This document shows, one piece after another, positions 55,113-64,000 of a DNA stretch of 64,000 bases. Position numbers and translations under genes: made by a program. This DNA comes from Haemophilus sp. GTDB lineage: Bacteria > Pseudomonadota > Gammaproteobacteria > Enterobacterales > Pasteurellaceae. The number at the start of each line of letters is the position of its first letter. The first letter of the stretch is position 1. The notes under the pieces were generated by a model. That model ran no database searches. It worked only from the letters and a program-made list of their open reading frames with translations, and was not told the origin of the DNA. The DNA lies in NCBI GenBank assembly GCA_019423005.1, contig JAHZCF010000066.1, positions 1-64,000 on the forward strand, written 5' to 3'.

Positions 55113-56003
55113 TTAAAAAATGTGATAGATAAATTTATATTTTATTTCTCTAATTAGCCTTCTTACTTTTGTTCTAAAGTCAACAACATCAAAATCAGCT
55201 TTAAAAGCTGGATAACTATTGCCGATTTCCTTAAATAGTGAATACCCTAAATTAGCTTTTAAGTGAGAACTTCGGCTAGACCAAAATTTATCTGGTCCAG
55301 GATAATGGTAAATCACCGCAGGAAATTGAATTTCTCGTTCTTTTCGATATTTTATATAGCCAGATTCAGAAGGCGTGAAGTTAAATCTTGTATTTATAAA
55401 TTTAACATCGTCTTTGAAAATACCATTTAAGATATCCTGATCTTGATACTTTATAACATCCTTATATTTATTTAACCAGGTCAGACTCACCTCTAGAACA
55501 TTCAATTCTCGCCATCTTCGCATATTGATAAGAAGCACCCCGGCGTTAAAATAGTGATGATTTTCTAAACCAATTTGGGCCTTATAATCGGCTTGCTCAA
55601 TTTCAATAAAAAAATCCTTACATGCGGCAAGTGAATACTGTTCGATATCAGTATTCCATAAATTATCTAATGAGCCATTTGTTAGCGTATCAACATCAAT
55701 ATAAAGTAACTTATCTACATTAGGGATATATTGAGTTATATTTAATCTAGCATAGGTGGCTAAAGAAATATAATTTATTGTAATGGGAAAATTAGCAAAC
55801 TCATCTTTATCCACGTCTATGAATTTGATACTTTTTCCATGATTGCAAACGATGTTTTCTATAATTTCTTTATTGTTATTATCAATACCAAAATCCAAAA
55901 CATAGAAACAAATTTCAGATTTAGAATTATTTTTTAATATACTTAGTATGCTAACGGCTAAATATGGTGCATAGTTATTATCAGATGAAAACGCGATATT
56001 CAT
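55113..56003 (-). CDS. Glycosyltransferase family 8 (LgtC-like)
   Basis: A 296-residue retaining glycosyltransferase resembling LgtC, the alpha-1,4-galactosyltransferase of Neisseria and Haemophilus. It shows the N-terminal AFSSDNNYAPYLAVSI, the metal-binding YIDVDTL (DXD), HYFNAGVLLINMRRW and the HYPGPDKFW variant of the UDP-sugar histidine motif. The frame is open to 56027, but the ATG at 56003 matches family starts and lies 1 bp past the GT4 stop. Very AT-rich with no uptake signal. Confidence 0.88.
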   Translation of the reverse strand: MNIAFSSDNNYAPYLAVSILSILKNNSKSEICFYVLDFGIDNNNKEIIENIVCNHGKSIKFIDVDKDEFANFPITINYISLATYARLNITQYIPNVDKLLYIDVDTLTNGSLDNLWNTDIEQYSLAACKDFFIEIEQADYKAQIGLENHHYFNAGVLLINMRRWRELNVLEVSLTWLNKYKDVIKYQDQDILNGIFKDDVKFINTRFNFTPSESGYIKYRKEREIQFPAVIYHYPGPDKFWSSRSSHLKANLGYSLFKEIGNSYPAFKADFDVVDFRTKVRRLIREIKYKFIYHIF

Positions 56004-56004
56004 A

Positions 56005-57150
56005 TTAGTCTTCCTTAACTGTATCAATTATTATTTTTCTAAGGTTTGTTGTGAAGTCAGCTATATTATGAATATTTTTGACATAAGCAATTCCAGCTTT
56101 AGCCTTTTCCTCTCTTATTGAATCATTTTGCATGAGCTTTTGAATTGCTTCTACATAAAGCTCAACTTTGTCAAAACCGTCCCCTAATACATCACCAACA
56201 TGGATGCCAAATTTAGAGGTTAAATCCTCAGGGTTTCTGTTACTGACAAGGACGGTTCCATAAGAAAGTGCTTCTAAAAAAGAAATTGGGAGCGCTTCAT
56301 GAATTGATGTATTCACTAAGATTTTTGCATCTCGAATAAAATTATTTTTTTCTATACCATCGACATGCCCAACAAAATGTAAATTATTAATATTTAAATA
56401 TTTATTTATAATTTCAGTGTTTTTATCAGACTCACGAAAGGTTTGACCTAACACATAAAATTGATATTCAGGTAACCTTGATGCAATTTCACAGAAAAGC
56501 CAATCTCTTTTTACTGATTCAATACGACCAAGAAAAATAATATTATTCTTCTTATTATGTTTATCAAAATCAAAATTATTATCTATTTCTACTGGGTTTG
56601 GTAAATATTGGATACTAACATCATTATCTAGAGAATAAAGATCTTTTGCCTTTCTATTTAAAAAATACCCTTGTGAAATAAATTTCACTCGATTTTGTTT
56701 ATACATAGAATGAACAAGATCATAAATATCTTGATTATAATAAGATGTTTCAGGAAAGAGTTTAACTGTATTAATTTCATCCCACTCATAAGCTGGTCTT
56801 GGATCTTGAATCCAAAGAATAAGTTTCTTATTTATATCTAACTCATGTTTTAGAACCCAATCGTAAGTTAATTCAATCGAGAGATAAACATCGTAATTTT
56901 GCTTTTTAAGCCACAATTTAGAAAATAGTTTTCTTTTAGGGAGCTTATAAACATTAACATCATCAACTTTTATTTTTTCTGTAAAATAACGATTTTTATT
57001 GCTACGGCCTAATAATACATCAATCTGGATTAGATCATTAGGAATATACTTAGCAATAAGCCGGCGAGCAAGAAACCCATATCCACCATAAGCAGTTCCA
57101 GCACCACCAAAAAACTCATCTATAATCAAACCAACTTTTATTTTTTTCAT
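56005..57150 (-). CDS. Glycosyltransferase family 4
   Basis: A 381-residue GT-B enzyme. The N-terminal domain starts KKIKVGLIIDEFFGGAGTAYGGYGFLARRL and the C-terminal GT1/GT4 domain has NNIIFLGRIESVKRDWLF and the EX7E motif in HEALPISFLEALSYGTVLVSNR. Retaining transferases of this class add hexoses in lipooligosaccharide or capsule. It forms an operon with the GT8 gene (1-bp gap). AT-rich, without uptake signals, suggesting acquisition. Confidence 0.87.
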   Translation of the reverse strand: MKKIKVGLIIDEFFGGAGTAYGGYGFLARRLIAKYIPNDLIQIDVLLGRSNKNRYFTEKIKVDDVNVYKLPKRKLFSKLWLKKQNYDVYLSIELTYDWVLKHELDINKKLILWIQDPRPAYEWDEINTVKLFPETSYYNQDIYDLVHSMYKQNRVKFISQGYFLNRKAKDLYSLDNDVSIQYLPNPVEIDNNFDFDKHNKKNNIIFLGRIESVKRDWLFCEIASRLPEYQFYVLGQTFRESDKNTEIINKYLNINNLHFVGHVDGIEKNNFIRDAKILVNTSIHEALPISFLEALSYGTVLVSNRNPEDLTSKFGIHVGDVLGDGFDKVELYVEAIQKLMQNDSIREEKAKAGIAYVKNIHNIADFTTNLRKIIIDTVKED

Positions 57151-57190
57151 TATGAATCCTTAGGTTATTTATTAATATGTACTGGGTAAT

Positions 57191-58054
57191 TTATAGCTCA
57201 GTTAATTCAAAAAGATTATTTTCATCATTTTCGGGTGGATTGTCCGCTAGCCAGTTCGCTAGTCGTGCATAATCTGCGATAGCTAAGTTTTCTGCGCGTG
57301 CATTTAAATCAATGCCAAGTGCGGTCAGATTTTCGGCTGAAAATAATGTTGAAAGCGCATTACGCAATGTTTTACGGCGTTGATTGAACGCTTGGGAGCA
57401 AACGCAGTTCAGCCAATATAAATCTTTTACTGGGTGCGGCAATTCTTTATGCGGAATTAAACGCACGACAGCCGAATCCACTTTGGGTGCGGGTTTAAAT
57501 GCAGAAGGTGGTACTTCAAGTACGGGCATCACTTGACAGAAGTATTGTGTCATAATGGTTAAACGACCGTAAGCTTTGCTATTTGGCCCTGCACATAATC
57601 GTTTTACCACTTCTTTTTGTAACATGAAGTGCATGTCTTGAATCACATCATGATATTTAAACAAGTGGAACATCAATGGAGTAGAAATGTTGTAAGGCAA
57701 GTTACCAAACACACGTAATTTCTGGCCTTTTTCTGCTAGGTTTTCTTGTGTATAAAGCTCACCAAAATCAAATTGCATGGCATCCGTTTCAATCACGGTA
57801 AGCTTCTGATGTAAAAATGGATGATGACGTAAACGTTCTGCTAGGTCTCGGTCAAGTTCTACTACAGTAAGATGATCGACAAGCTCACTAACAGGCTCCG
57901 TTAATGCACCAAGCCCAGGGCCAATTTCTACTAAGAATTGATTCGGTTGCGGGTGAATCGCTGCCACAATTCCTTGAATGACAGAGGTGTCGTGTAAAAA
58001 GTTTTGTCCAAAGCGTTTACGGGCTGTATGGCCCAAGTGTTTTTTTGAGTTCAT
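57191..58054 (-). CDS. rsmA: 16S rRNA dimethyladenosine transferase (KsgA)
   Basis: Dimethylates A1518 and A1519 of 16S rRNA in late 30S assembly; its loss gives kasugamycin resistance. The 287-residue protein has RFGQNFLHD, the SAM loop [14 protein letters not shown], and the catalytic [14 protein letters not shown] (IV). It is a housekeeping gene sandwiched between glycosyltransferase genes on both sides, all on the minus strand, with different base composition from them. Confidence 0.96.
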   Translation of the reverse strand: MNSKKHLGHTARKRFGQNFLHDTSVIQGIVAAIHPQPNQFLVEIGPGLGALTEPVSELVDHLTVVELDRDLAERLRHHPFLHQKLTVIETDAMQFDFGELYTQENLAEKGQKLRVFGNLPYNISTPLMFHLFKYHDVIQDMHFMLQKEVVKRLCAGPNSKAYGRLTIMTQYFCQVMPVLEVPPSAFKPAPKVDSAVVRLIPHKELPHPVKDLYWLNCVCSQAFNQRRKTLRNALSTLFSAENLTALGIDLNARAENLAIADYARLANWLADNPPENDENNLFELTEL

Positions 58055-58094
58055 AAAATAGTCTAGTAAATGATAAAGTTTGTGGTTTATATCT

Positions 58095-59126
58095 TTAAAT
58101 ATCTAGCCACTCTGGTTTTATTTCTTTCGGGGAGATCTCGTTAACATTATCATGGTAATGAAGAATATGGCATGCATTCTTAGAATTTGGATGCCAATGT
58201 GTAAAATTTTCTTTGTCTTGCGAGTAAAAACAAATCATAGGTTTATTTAACCCCGAAGCGATATGAACCGTTGATGTATCAACCGAAATAAGTAGAGCAC
58301 AGTTTCTAATCAACTCAATTGTATGATAGATCGTTGTGTGAGGATTTGGATAAACAAATACATCATTAAATTGATTAGCGATTCTACTTAAATGCTCATA
58401 AGTATCAGGTGTTGCAAGTAAGATTAGCTGATGTTTATTCGAGTCTCTAATATATGTTAAATAATCTACAATGTGAGAGTCATCAAACTTTCTATTTTTG
58501 CCATTTCCATAGAAGTTAATGGTAATAAAGTTATTTAACTTGTTGTCCGTAATAAACTTAAGAATTTCTTCTTTAATTAAGTCATCTTGTGGAATGTCAT
58601 AGCGATCATCACTTAGACTGATATTTGACTGAGCTAAAGCTTCTTTGTAAATTTCTGAAAAATGGCCGTCTTTAGTAATATTTATATTAAAAATATTATA
58701 ATCTGCTTTTCTATAGCCGATATAACTACGGGCATTGAGTATTCTCAATAGCAACAAGTCTCGGTTTCTAAGTACAAGAGTTGGATCAATGACAACATCG
58801 TATCTTTCTTTTCTAATAAACAGTGCCGTCTTGATGTAGTCGAGAATGTTTCTTTTCTTTACAAGATAAATCTCATCAATGTTATGGTTTCTTTGAAACA
58901 GATAAGCGTTTTGTTTCGTGCAGATGACACCAATCTTTATCAAGGGGTTAAATTTCTTTATTTCCCGAAAAACAAAAGAACTCACGATATAGTCGCCAAT
59001 TTTCCCATCTTGTCGCAAAAATAAGAAACTCTTAGGATGTTCTAAACTTTGGGGATTGTTGGATCTTGAGGATTTATCGAGCATCCATTTCCCCACTTTT
59101 AACCTTAGGGCTTTTAGCTTATTCAT
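58095..59126 (-). CDS. Glycosyltransferase family 9 (heptosyltransferase-like)
   Basis: A 343-residue GT9 protein, related to ADP-heptose:LPS heptosyltransferases: [21 protein letters not shown] in the N-terminal domain and [22 protein letters not shown] in the C-terminal domain are family signatures. A TTG at 59138 opens the frame four codons earlier; the ATG at 59126 overlaps the preceding GT25 stop by 8 bp and is preferred. It may add heptose or a related sugar to the lipooligosaccharide core. AT-rich with no uptake signal. Confidence 0.87.
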   Translation of the reverse strand: MNKLKALRLKVGKWMLDKSSRSNNPQSLEHPKSFLFLRQDGKIGDYIVSSFVFREIKKFNPLIKIGVICTKQNAYLFQRNHNIDEIYLVKKRNILDYIKTALFIRKERYDVVIDPTLVLRNRDLLLLRILNARSYIGYRKADYNIFNINITKDGHFSEIYKEALAQSNISLSDDRYDIPQDDLIKEEILKFITDNKLNNFITINFYGNGKNRKFDDSHIVDYLTYIRDSNKHQLILLATPDTYEHLSRIANQFNDVFVYPNPHTTIYHTIELIRNCALLISVDTSTVHIASGLNKPMICFYSQDKENFTHWHPNSKNACHILHYHDNVNEISPKEIKPEWLDI

Positions 59127-59796
59127 ATCGATACTCAATTTTGTCTATTTCTGAGTCACTGTTTAATCCTCTAAATACACATGGAGGTTCAATACCATAG
59201 GTATCAACGCGTGTTTTTTGGATTAATCCCGTTAGATAATCTGCAGGCAGTCTTATTGGATAAGCGTAATTAAGTAATTTTTTAGCACCTGATAGTGTAA
59301 TTAAATAAGCGGTTGCATAGATAATGCATCTTCTTGAATTTTTTGAAGGTGCCTTGTAATGTGCAAGTCTATATCCTTCCACAATCCGTTTCTTAAAGAA
59401 ATGGGATTTAACTTTTCCGTGATCAAAAAAGATCAACTCATGATTTTTATTAATTTTATTGAGCGTATCTTCAACAATTTCCTTAAAGTGCTGTGAAACA
59501 ATCGCATCGTCTTCAAGAATAATGGCACTTTTAATATTGTTTTCTACCATGTGCTCATAAACTTTAATATGGCTTATTGCACAGCCAATTTCGCCGAGCG
59601 TTAAGGGCTTAGGTGATAAATAGTGTTTGGGATAGAAATCATAATCGACAGATTCTAATACGGAAGCGGGCAGTTTTTTCCCATCTGTTGCATCAAAAAA
59701 ACTAAAGTCTAACCCCAAACCAGAAAGTCGCTTAGCAATATTTTCTCTTCTTGTTGAATGTTTTAAACTAATTACAATTATTTTAGGTATAGCCAT
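59119..59796 (-). CDS. Glycosyltransferase family 25, second copy
   Basis: A 225-residue GT25 enzyme: IPKIIVISLKHSTRRENIAKRL at the N terminus, LTLGEIGCAISHIKVYEHMV and the acidic motif AIILEDDAIVSQH. It is only distantly similar to the GT25 at 54.1 kb, so the two probably add different residues. It is the first gene of the GT25-GT9 pair. The 328-bp gap before infA contains its promoter region. No uptake signal. Confidence 0.87.
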   Translation of the reverse strand: MAIPKIIVISLKHSTRRENIAKRLSGLGLDFSFFDATDGKKLPASVLESVDYDFYPKHYLSPKPLTLGEIGCAISHIKVYEHMVENNIKSAIILEDDAIVSQHFKEIVEDTLNKINKNHELIFFDHGKVKSHFFKKRIVEGYRLAHYKAPSKNSRRCIIYATAYLITLSGAKKLLNYAYPIRLPADYLTGLIQKTRVDTYGIEPPCVFRGLNSDSEIDKIEYRYE

Positions 59797-60343
<547 letters not shown>

Positions 60344-60358
60344 TTTAGAAATAAAAGA

Positions 60359-60388
60359 AAAGCCGATATGTTGATATCGGCTTTTTTT
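60359..60388 (+). terminator. Terminator after infA
   Basis: AAAGCCGATAT (60359-60369) pairs with ATATCGGCTTT (60374-60384) over a GTTG loop, followed by a T run. Confidence 0.9.
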
Positions 60389-60410
60389 GTTTGAAAAGCA
60401 TACAAATTAT

Positions 60411-60446
60411 TTGAAGTATGAAAAAAAATCTGTATAATCAGCGCCC
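60411..60446 (+). promoter_or_regulatory. rpsF operon promoter
   Basis: TTGAAG (60411-60416), 16 bases, TATAAT (60433-60438), followed by the GC-rich CAGCGCCC discriminator expected of a stringently controlled ribosomal-protein promoter. Confidence 0.75.
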
Positions 60447-60532
60447 TTAGCCACGTTCATTTTTTCGTTCCTTGCCTTTGCAGATTGGTGGCTAATCTAC
60501 GTCAAAGGCTGATTAACCCGTAAGGAGCAGTA
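60447..60532 (+). promoter_or_regulatory. Structured leader of rpsF; candidate S6:S18 autoregulatory element
   Basis: Two sets of complementary segments interlock: TTAGCCAC (60447-60454) with GTGGCTAA (60488-60495), and GCCTTTG (60474-60480) with CAAAGGC (60503-60509). They cannot both form fully, so the leader can switch. The sequence just before rpsF contains ACCCGTAAGGAGC. An S6:S18-binding leader is known in this position in many bacteria; the match here is inferred from position and structure. Confidence 0.5.
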
Positions 60533-60896
60533 ATGCGTCACTACGAAATCGTGTTTATGGTTCATCCGGACCAAAGCGAGCAAGTACCAGGTATGATCGA
60601 ACGTTACACAGGTTCTGTTAAAGAAGCTGGTGGTCAAGTTCATCGCCTAGAAGATTGGGGTCGTCGTCAATTAGCGTACCCAATTAACAAATTACACAAA
60701 GCACACTATGTGCTTATGAATGTAGAAGCGCCTCAACAAGTCATCGACGAGCTAGAAACGACTTTCCGTTATAACGATGCTGTATTACGCAGTCTTGTTA
60801 TCCATACTAAGCACGCCGTAACCGAAGCGTCCCCAATGAAAGCGGCTAAAGAAGAACGTAAACCTTTAGCTGAAGTTGAAAACAACGATTTTGAGG

Positions 60897-60910
<14 letters not shown>
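60533..60910 (+). CDS. rpsF: 30S ribosomal protein S6
   Basis: A 125-residue S6: [25 protein letters not shown] and [26 protein letters not shown] are the conserved core. S6 binds the 30S platform with S18. The C-terminal tail is acidic ([10 protein letters not shown]), as in enterobacteria. It opens the rpsF-priB-rpsR-rplI operon and overlaps priB by 14 bp. Confidence 0.98.
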
Positions 60911-61465
<555 letters not shown>

Positions 61466-61479
61466 GAAGGAGTTAGGAA

Positions 61480-61929
61480 ATGCAAGTAATTCTTTTAGAT
61501 AAAATCGTTCACCTAGGTAACGTAGGTGATCAAGTTAATGTTAAATCTGGTTTCGCTCGTAACTTCTTAATCCCACAAGGTAAAGCAGTTATGGCAACTA
61601 AAGCTAACATTGAACACTTTGAAACACGTCGTGCAGAGTTAGAAGCAGCGGCAGCAGCAAGTCTTGCAGCAGCTCAAGCTCGCGCAGCACAAGTGACTGC
61701 ATTAGGTTCTGTAACTATCGCATCTAAAGCTGGTGATGAAGGTCGTTTATTCGGTGCAATCACTACTCGTGATGTAGCAGAAGCAGTAACTGCAGCTGGT
61801 GTTGAAATTGCGAAAAGCGAAGTTCGTTTACCAAACGGTCCAATCCGTACTCTTGGTGACCACGATGTTCGTTTCCAACTTCACGGCGAAGTATTTGCAA
61901 CATTAGATGTTATCGTTGTTGCAGAATAA
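61480..61929 (+). CDS. rplI: 50S ribosomal protein L9
   Basis: A 149-residue L9 with the N-terminal domain [36 protein letters not shown], a long connecting helix rich in Ala and Glu, and the C-terminal domain ending [20 protein letters not shown]9 reaches between ribosomes and affects frame maintenance. AAGGAG precedes the ATG. It closes the operon at a strong terminator. Confidence 0.98.
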   Translation: MQVILLDKIVHLGNVGDQVNVKSGFARNFLIPQGKAVMATKANIEHFETRRAELEAAAAASLAAAQARAAQVTALGSVTIASKAGDEGRLFGAITTRDVAEAVTAAGVEIAKSEVRLPNGPIRTLGDHDVRFQLHGEVFATLDVIVVAE

Positions 61930-61951
61930 TTATCAAAGTTTTTGATAAAAG

Positions 61952-61980
61952 AAAACCCGACGTTATGTCGGGTTTTTTGT
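61952..61980 (+). terminator. Terminator of the rpsF-rplI operon
   Basis: AAAACCCGAC (61952-61961) pairs with GTCGGGTTTT (61967-61976), followed by a T run. Confidence 0.92.
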
Positions 61981-62023
61981 TTTTCTGGATTAAGAAAATA
62001 TTTTGGTTATTTGTCGAGAATAA

Positions 62024-62053
62024 AAAAGTGCGGTCATTTTTGACCGCACTTTT
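62024..62053. terminator. Uptake-signal pair between rplI and frdD
   Basis: AAAAGTGCGGTCA (62024-62036) and TGACCGCACTTTT (62041-62053), a 13-bp stem with a 4-base loop, between convergent operons. It probably ends the frd transcript. Confidence 0.85.
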
Positions 62054-62077
62054 ATTTATCAATTTAGTATTTTTAAA

Positions 62078-62422
62078 TTACAAACCTAATACGGCAAATA
62101 ACACCCAAACAGTGTAAATGGTTGCGAGGCCGTAGAAGATAAATCCGCCTGCTGGCACGTGGATTTTAAGATCGTGCATCGCGTGATGGATACGGTGTAA
62201 ACCACACCACATTGGGAAAATGGTTAAAACTAAGATAACTAATTTTCCGATCCAAGAATAAGCGAATGTAATTAGGTTATGTGGATCAATTAATCCGAAT
62301 GGTAATAATAAACCAAGGATTAAGATCACAACAGGGAAGAAAATCGCGCTGACAGTTCCGCCAGCACCAAACATCAACCATACTGGTGGTTCACCAGAGC
62401 GTTTTGGATTTTGATCGACCAT
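62078..62422 (-). CDS. frdD: Fumarate reductase membrane subunit FrdD
   Basis: The second membrane anchor of quinol:fumarate reductase. The 114-residue protein has three hydrophobic helices and conserved FrdD parts such as [19 protein letters not shown] and [16 protein letters not shown], which binds near the quinone site. It starts 11 bp after frdC and ends the operon. Confidence 0.95.
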   Translation of the reverse strand: MVDQNPKRSGEPPVWLMFGAGGTVSAIFFPVVILILGLLLPFGLIDPHNLITFAYSWIGKLVILVLTIFPMWCGLHRIHHAMHDLKIHVPAGGFIFYGLATIYTVWVLFAVLGL

Positions 62423-62433
62423 TTTTTCTCTCC

Positions 62434-62844
62434 CTACATATAAACTAAAATTAATGCGATAACACTAATCACAGCTGTCACTGCCCAAAGTGCATTTCTT
62501 AACACGTGATGTGGTAAACGTTCATTTTTAACAATGATGTTCATCACTTTTGGTGTCATCACGAAATAAGTTGCAGTGTGATATAAGGTCGCAATTAATG
62601 TGATGATATTTAAGAACACCACAATTGGATTTCTTAAGAAGCCAATGAAATCAACAATACCTAAGCCTGGTACAGGATTGCTTGCAAGGCAAAGTACACC
62701 GTAAAGCAATACGATACAGAACCACACAGCAAAGATAGAAGTTGCTTCACGTACCATATACGCTTTGTAGAAATCCAATTTTTGCCACCAAGTAGCCGTC
62801 ATTGGGCGAACATATTTTTTGCGTTTACTTACTGTTACTGACAT
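62434..62844 (-). CDS. frdC: Fumarate reductase membrane subunit FrdC
   Basis: A 136-residue membrane anchor with three hydrophobic segments. The N terminus [28 protein letters not shown] is a recognisable FrdC signature. Together with FrdD it docks menaquinol. It lies 10 bp after frdB. Confidence 0.95.
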   Translation of the reverse strand: MSVTVSKRKKYVRPMTATWWQKLDFYKAYMVREATSIFAVWFCIVLLYGVLCLASNPVPGLGIVDFIGFLRNPIVVFLNIITLIATLYHTATYFVMTPKVMNIIVKNERLPHHVLRNALWAVTAVISVIALILVYM

Positions 62845-62854
62845 ATTCTTCCCC

Positions 62855-63625
62855 TTAGCCTTTTGGTTTTAGCATTGAGATAACATAATCTTTGGCACTT
62901 TCCACTTTTCCTTGGTTGATTGCAGAAGCTGGATCCACGTGTTTTGGACAAACTTCTGAGCAATAGCCAACGAAAGTACAACTCCAAACCCCGTTTTTAC
63001 CATTTAATAATGACATACGTTTTGCTTTACCATGGTCACGGTTATCAAGGTTGTAACGGTGTGCCATTGTAATCGCTGCAGGACCCAAGAATTCAGGATT
63101 TAAACCAAATTGAGGGCAAGCGGCATAGCATAAACCACAGTTGATACACATTGAGAATTGACGATATTTCTCAAGCTGTGCTGGGGTTTGTTTAGTACGG
63201 CTTACTTGCAATTCTTTCGATGGATGTGGTTTACCATCTAATGCAGGTGCTTCGTTACCAATAATATAAGGTTTAATTGCCTCTAAACTTTCGATAAAGT
63301 GGCTTAAATCAACCACTAAGTCGCGTTCAATAGGGAAGTTTGCTAATGGTTCAATACGCATATGGCCGCTGTAATCACGTAAGAACGTTTTACAAGCCAA
63401 TTTAGGTTTGTTATTCACCATCATCCCACAAGAACCGCAGATCGCCATACGGCAAGACCAGCGATAAGAAAGAGACGGTTCAAGTTTATCTTTAATGTAA
63501 CCTAACGCATCTAAAAGAGAAGTTTGGTTATCATAAGGTACTTGATAAGAGCTTAAATGTGGCTCTTGATCATTTTCTGGGTTGTAGCGTAATACTTCTA
63601 CAGTCATTACTGGTGAATTAGCCAT
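62855..63625 (-). CDS. frdB: Fumarate reductase iron-sulfur subunit FrdB
   Basis: A 256-residue electron-transfer subunit carrying three Fe-S clusters. The [2Fe-2S] cysteines are Cys58, Cys63, Cys66 and Cys78 ([11 protein letters not shown] and KLAC); the [4Fe-4S] and [3Fe-4S] ligands are in [12 protein letters not shown] and [12 protein letters not shown]. The frame is open to 63685, but AAGGAG before the ATG at 63625 decides the start. It overlaps frdA by 8 bp. Confidence 0.96.
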   Translation of the reverse strand: MANSPVMTVEVLRYNPENDQEPHLSSYQVPYDNQTSLLDALGYIKDKLEPSLSYRWSCRMAICGSCGMMVNNKPKLACKTFLRDYSGHMRIEPLANFPIERDLVVDLSHFIESLEAIKPYIIGNEAPALDGKPHPSKELQVSRTKQTPAQLEKYRQFSMCINCGLCYAACPQFGLNPEFLGPAAITMAHRYNLDNRDHGKAKRMSLLNGKNGVWSCTFVGYCSEVCPKHVDPASAINQGKVESAKDYVISMLKPKG

Positions 63626-64000
63626 TTGCTTGCTCCTTAGCTTTCGCAGCCGCTTCTGCCGCTTCTGCTTCAGCACCATAAACACGTTTTGCTGGTTGAG
63701 ATTTAGTGATTTTCACCGGACTGTATTCAATACGCGGTGCATCATCGCCATTGTAGTAAGCAAGGGTGTGTTTTAAATAATTCACATCATCACGTTCAGT
63801 ATAGTCTAAGCGTTGGTGTGCACCACGAGACTCTTTACGTTCAATCGCAGAGTTTGCAATAGATTGAGCTACATCAAGGATGTAACCTAATTCTACAGTG
63901 TAAAGCACATCGGTATTGAATACGCTTGAACGGTCTGCAACACGAATACGTTTATAACGTTCTTTAAGCTCAGCAATTTTATCTACTGCTTTTTGCATGC
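63618..64000 (-). CDS. frdA: Fumarate reductase flavoprotein subunit FrdA (C-terminal fragment)
   Basis: Only the last 127 or so residues lie in the window; the gene continues off the right edge. The segment [47 protein letters not shown] is the C-terminal helical domain of FrdA (quoted as marker parts), and [22 protein letters not shown] follows. The tail is Ala/Lys/Glu-rich. FrdA holds the covalent FAD and reduces fumarate to succinate as the terminal step of anaerobic respiration. Confidence 0.95.
   Translation of the reverse strand, partial: MQKAVDKIAELKERYKRIRVADRSSVFNTDVLYTVELGYILDVAQSIANSAIERKESRGAHQRLDYTERDDVNYLKHTLAYYNGDDAPRIEYSPVKITKSQPAKRVYGAEAEAAEAAAKAKEQANG

Overview
The window is chromosomal DNA of a Pasteurellaceae bacterium, almost certainly a Haemophilus species. 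It is AT-rich and carries about fifty copies of the 9-base Haemophilus DNA uptake signal AAGTGCGGT/ACCGCACTT, many as head-to-head pairs that act as transcription terminators. Gene clusters such as menB-menC-aroQ-accB-accC-yhdT-panF-prmA-dusB-fis, plsB/lexA/dapF and infA-rpsF-priB-rpsR-rplI match H. influenzae-type gene content. The order of blocks suggests a relative such as H. parainfluenzae, but the species cannot be fixed from sequence reading alone.

Layout. 1-5.3 kb: tyrP (two TyrR-like boxes over its promoter), yicC-ygfZ, and the murein-recycling pair anmK-murQ. 5.3-10.3 kb: a phosphohexomutase, a lipoprotein, menB, menC, aroQ. 10.5-17.4 kb: accB-accC, yhdT-panF-EamA transporter-prmA, and dusB-fis. 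17.4-22 kb: exbB-exbD-tonB with a Fur box, bcp, dapA-bamC. 22-28 kb: arfA (with a terminator inside its coding region), an ArsC-like reductase, perM, trmO, menA, rraA, an SLC13 transporter. 28-38.3 kb: plsB, lexA (two SOS boxes), dapF, a periplasmic alpha carbonic anhydrase, dusC, djlA, rph-pyrE, a SulP transporter.

38.4-49.6 kb: an approximately 11.1-kb integrated element in tRNA-Ser(GGA), bounded by a 14-bp direct repeat of the tRNA 3' end. It encodes a P4-type tyrosine integrase, two AlpA-type regulators, a coiled-coil protein followed by a homologue of the phage P2 major capsid protein gpN, a toxin-antitoxin pair, an Ogr/Delta-type zinc-finger late activator, an Ash/Icd-like protein, several small HTH proteins and a DUF927 helicase followed by an origin-like iteron region. 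There is no portal, terminase, tail or lysis gene. I interpret it as a P4-like phage satellite of a P2/HP1-type helper that brings its own capsid protein. It is about one third of the length of an HP1-type genome, as P4 is of P2. This is the most interesting object in the window.

49.8-54 kb: tRNA-Arg(TCT), tRNA-Pro(TGG), folD (PurR-like box), ndh, a HI_0552-type protein, apaH. 54.1-59.8 kb: five glycosyltransferases (GT25, GT8, GT4, GT9, GT25) on both sides of rsmA/ksgA, probably a variable lipooligosaccharide locus. 60-64 kb: infA, rpsF-priB-rpsR-rplI, and the frdABCD operon, cut at frdA by the window edge. The menaquinone genes (menA, menB, menC), ndh and frd together describe anaerobic fumarate respiration.
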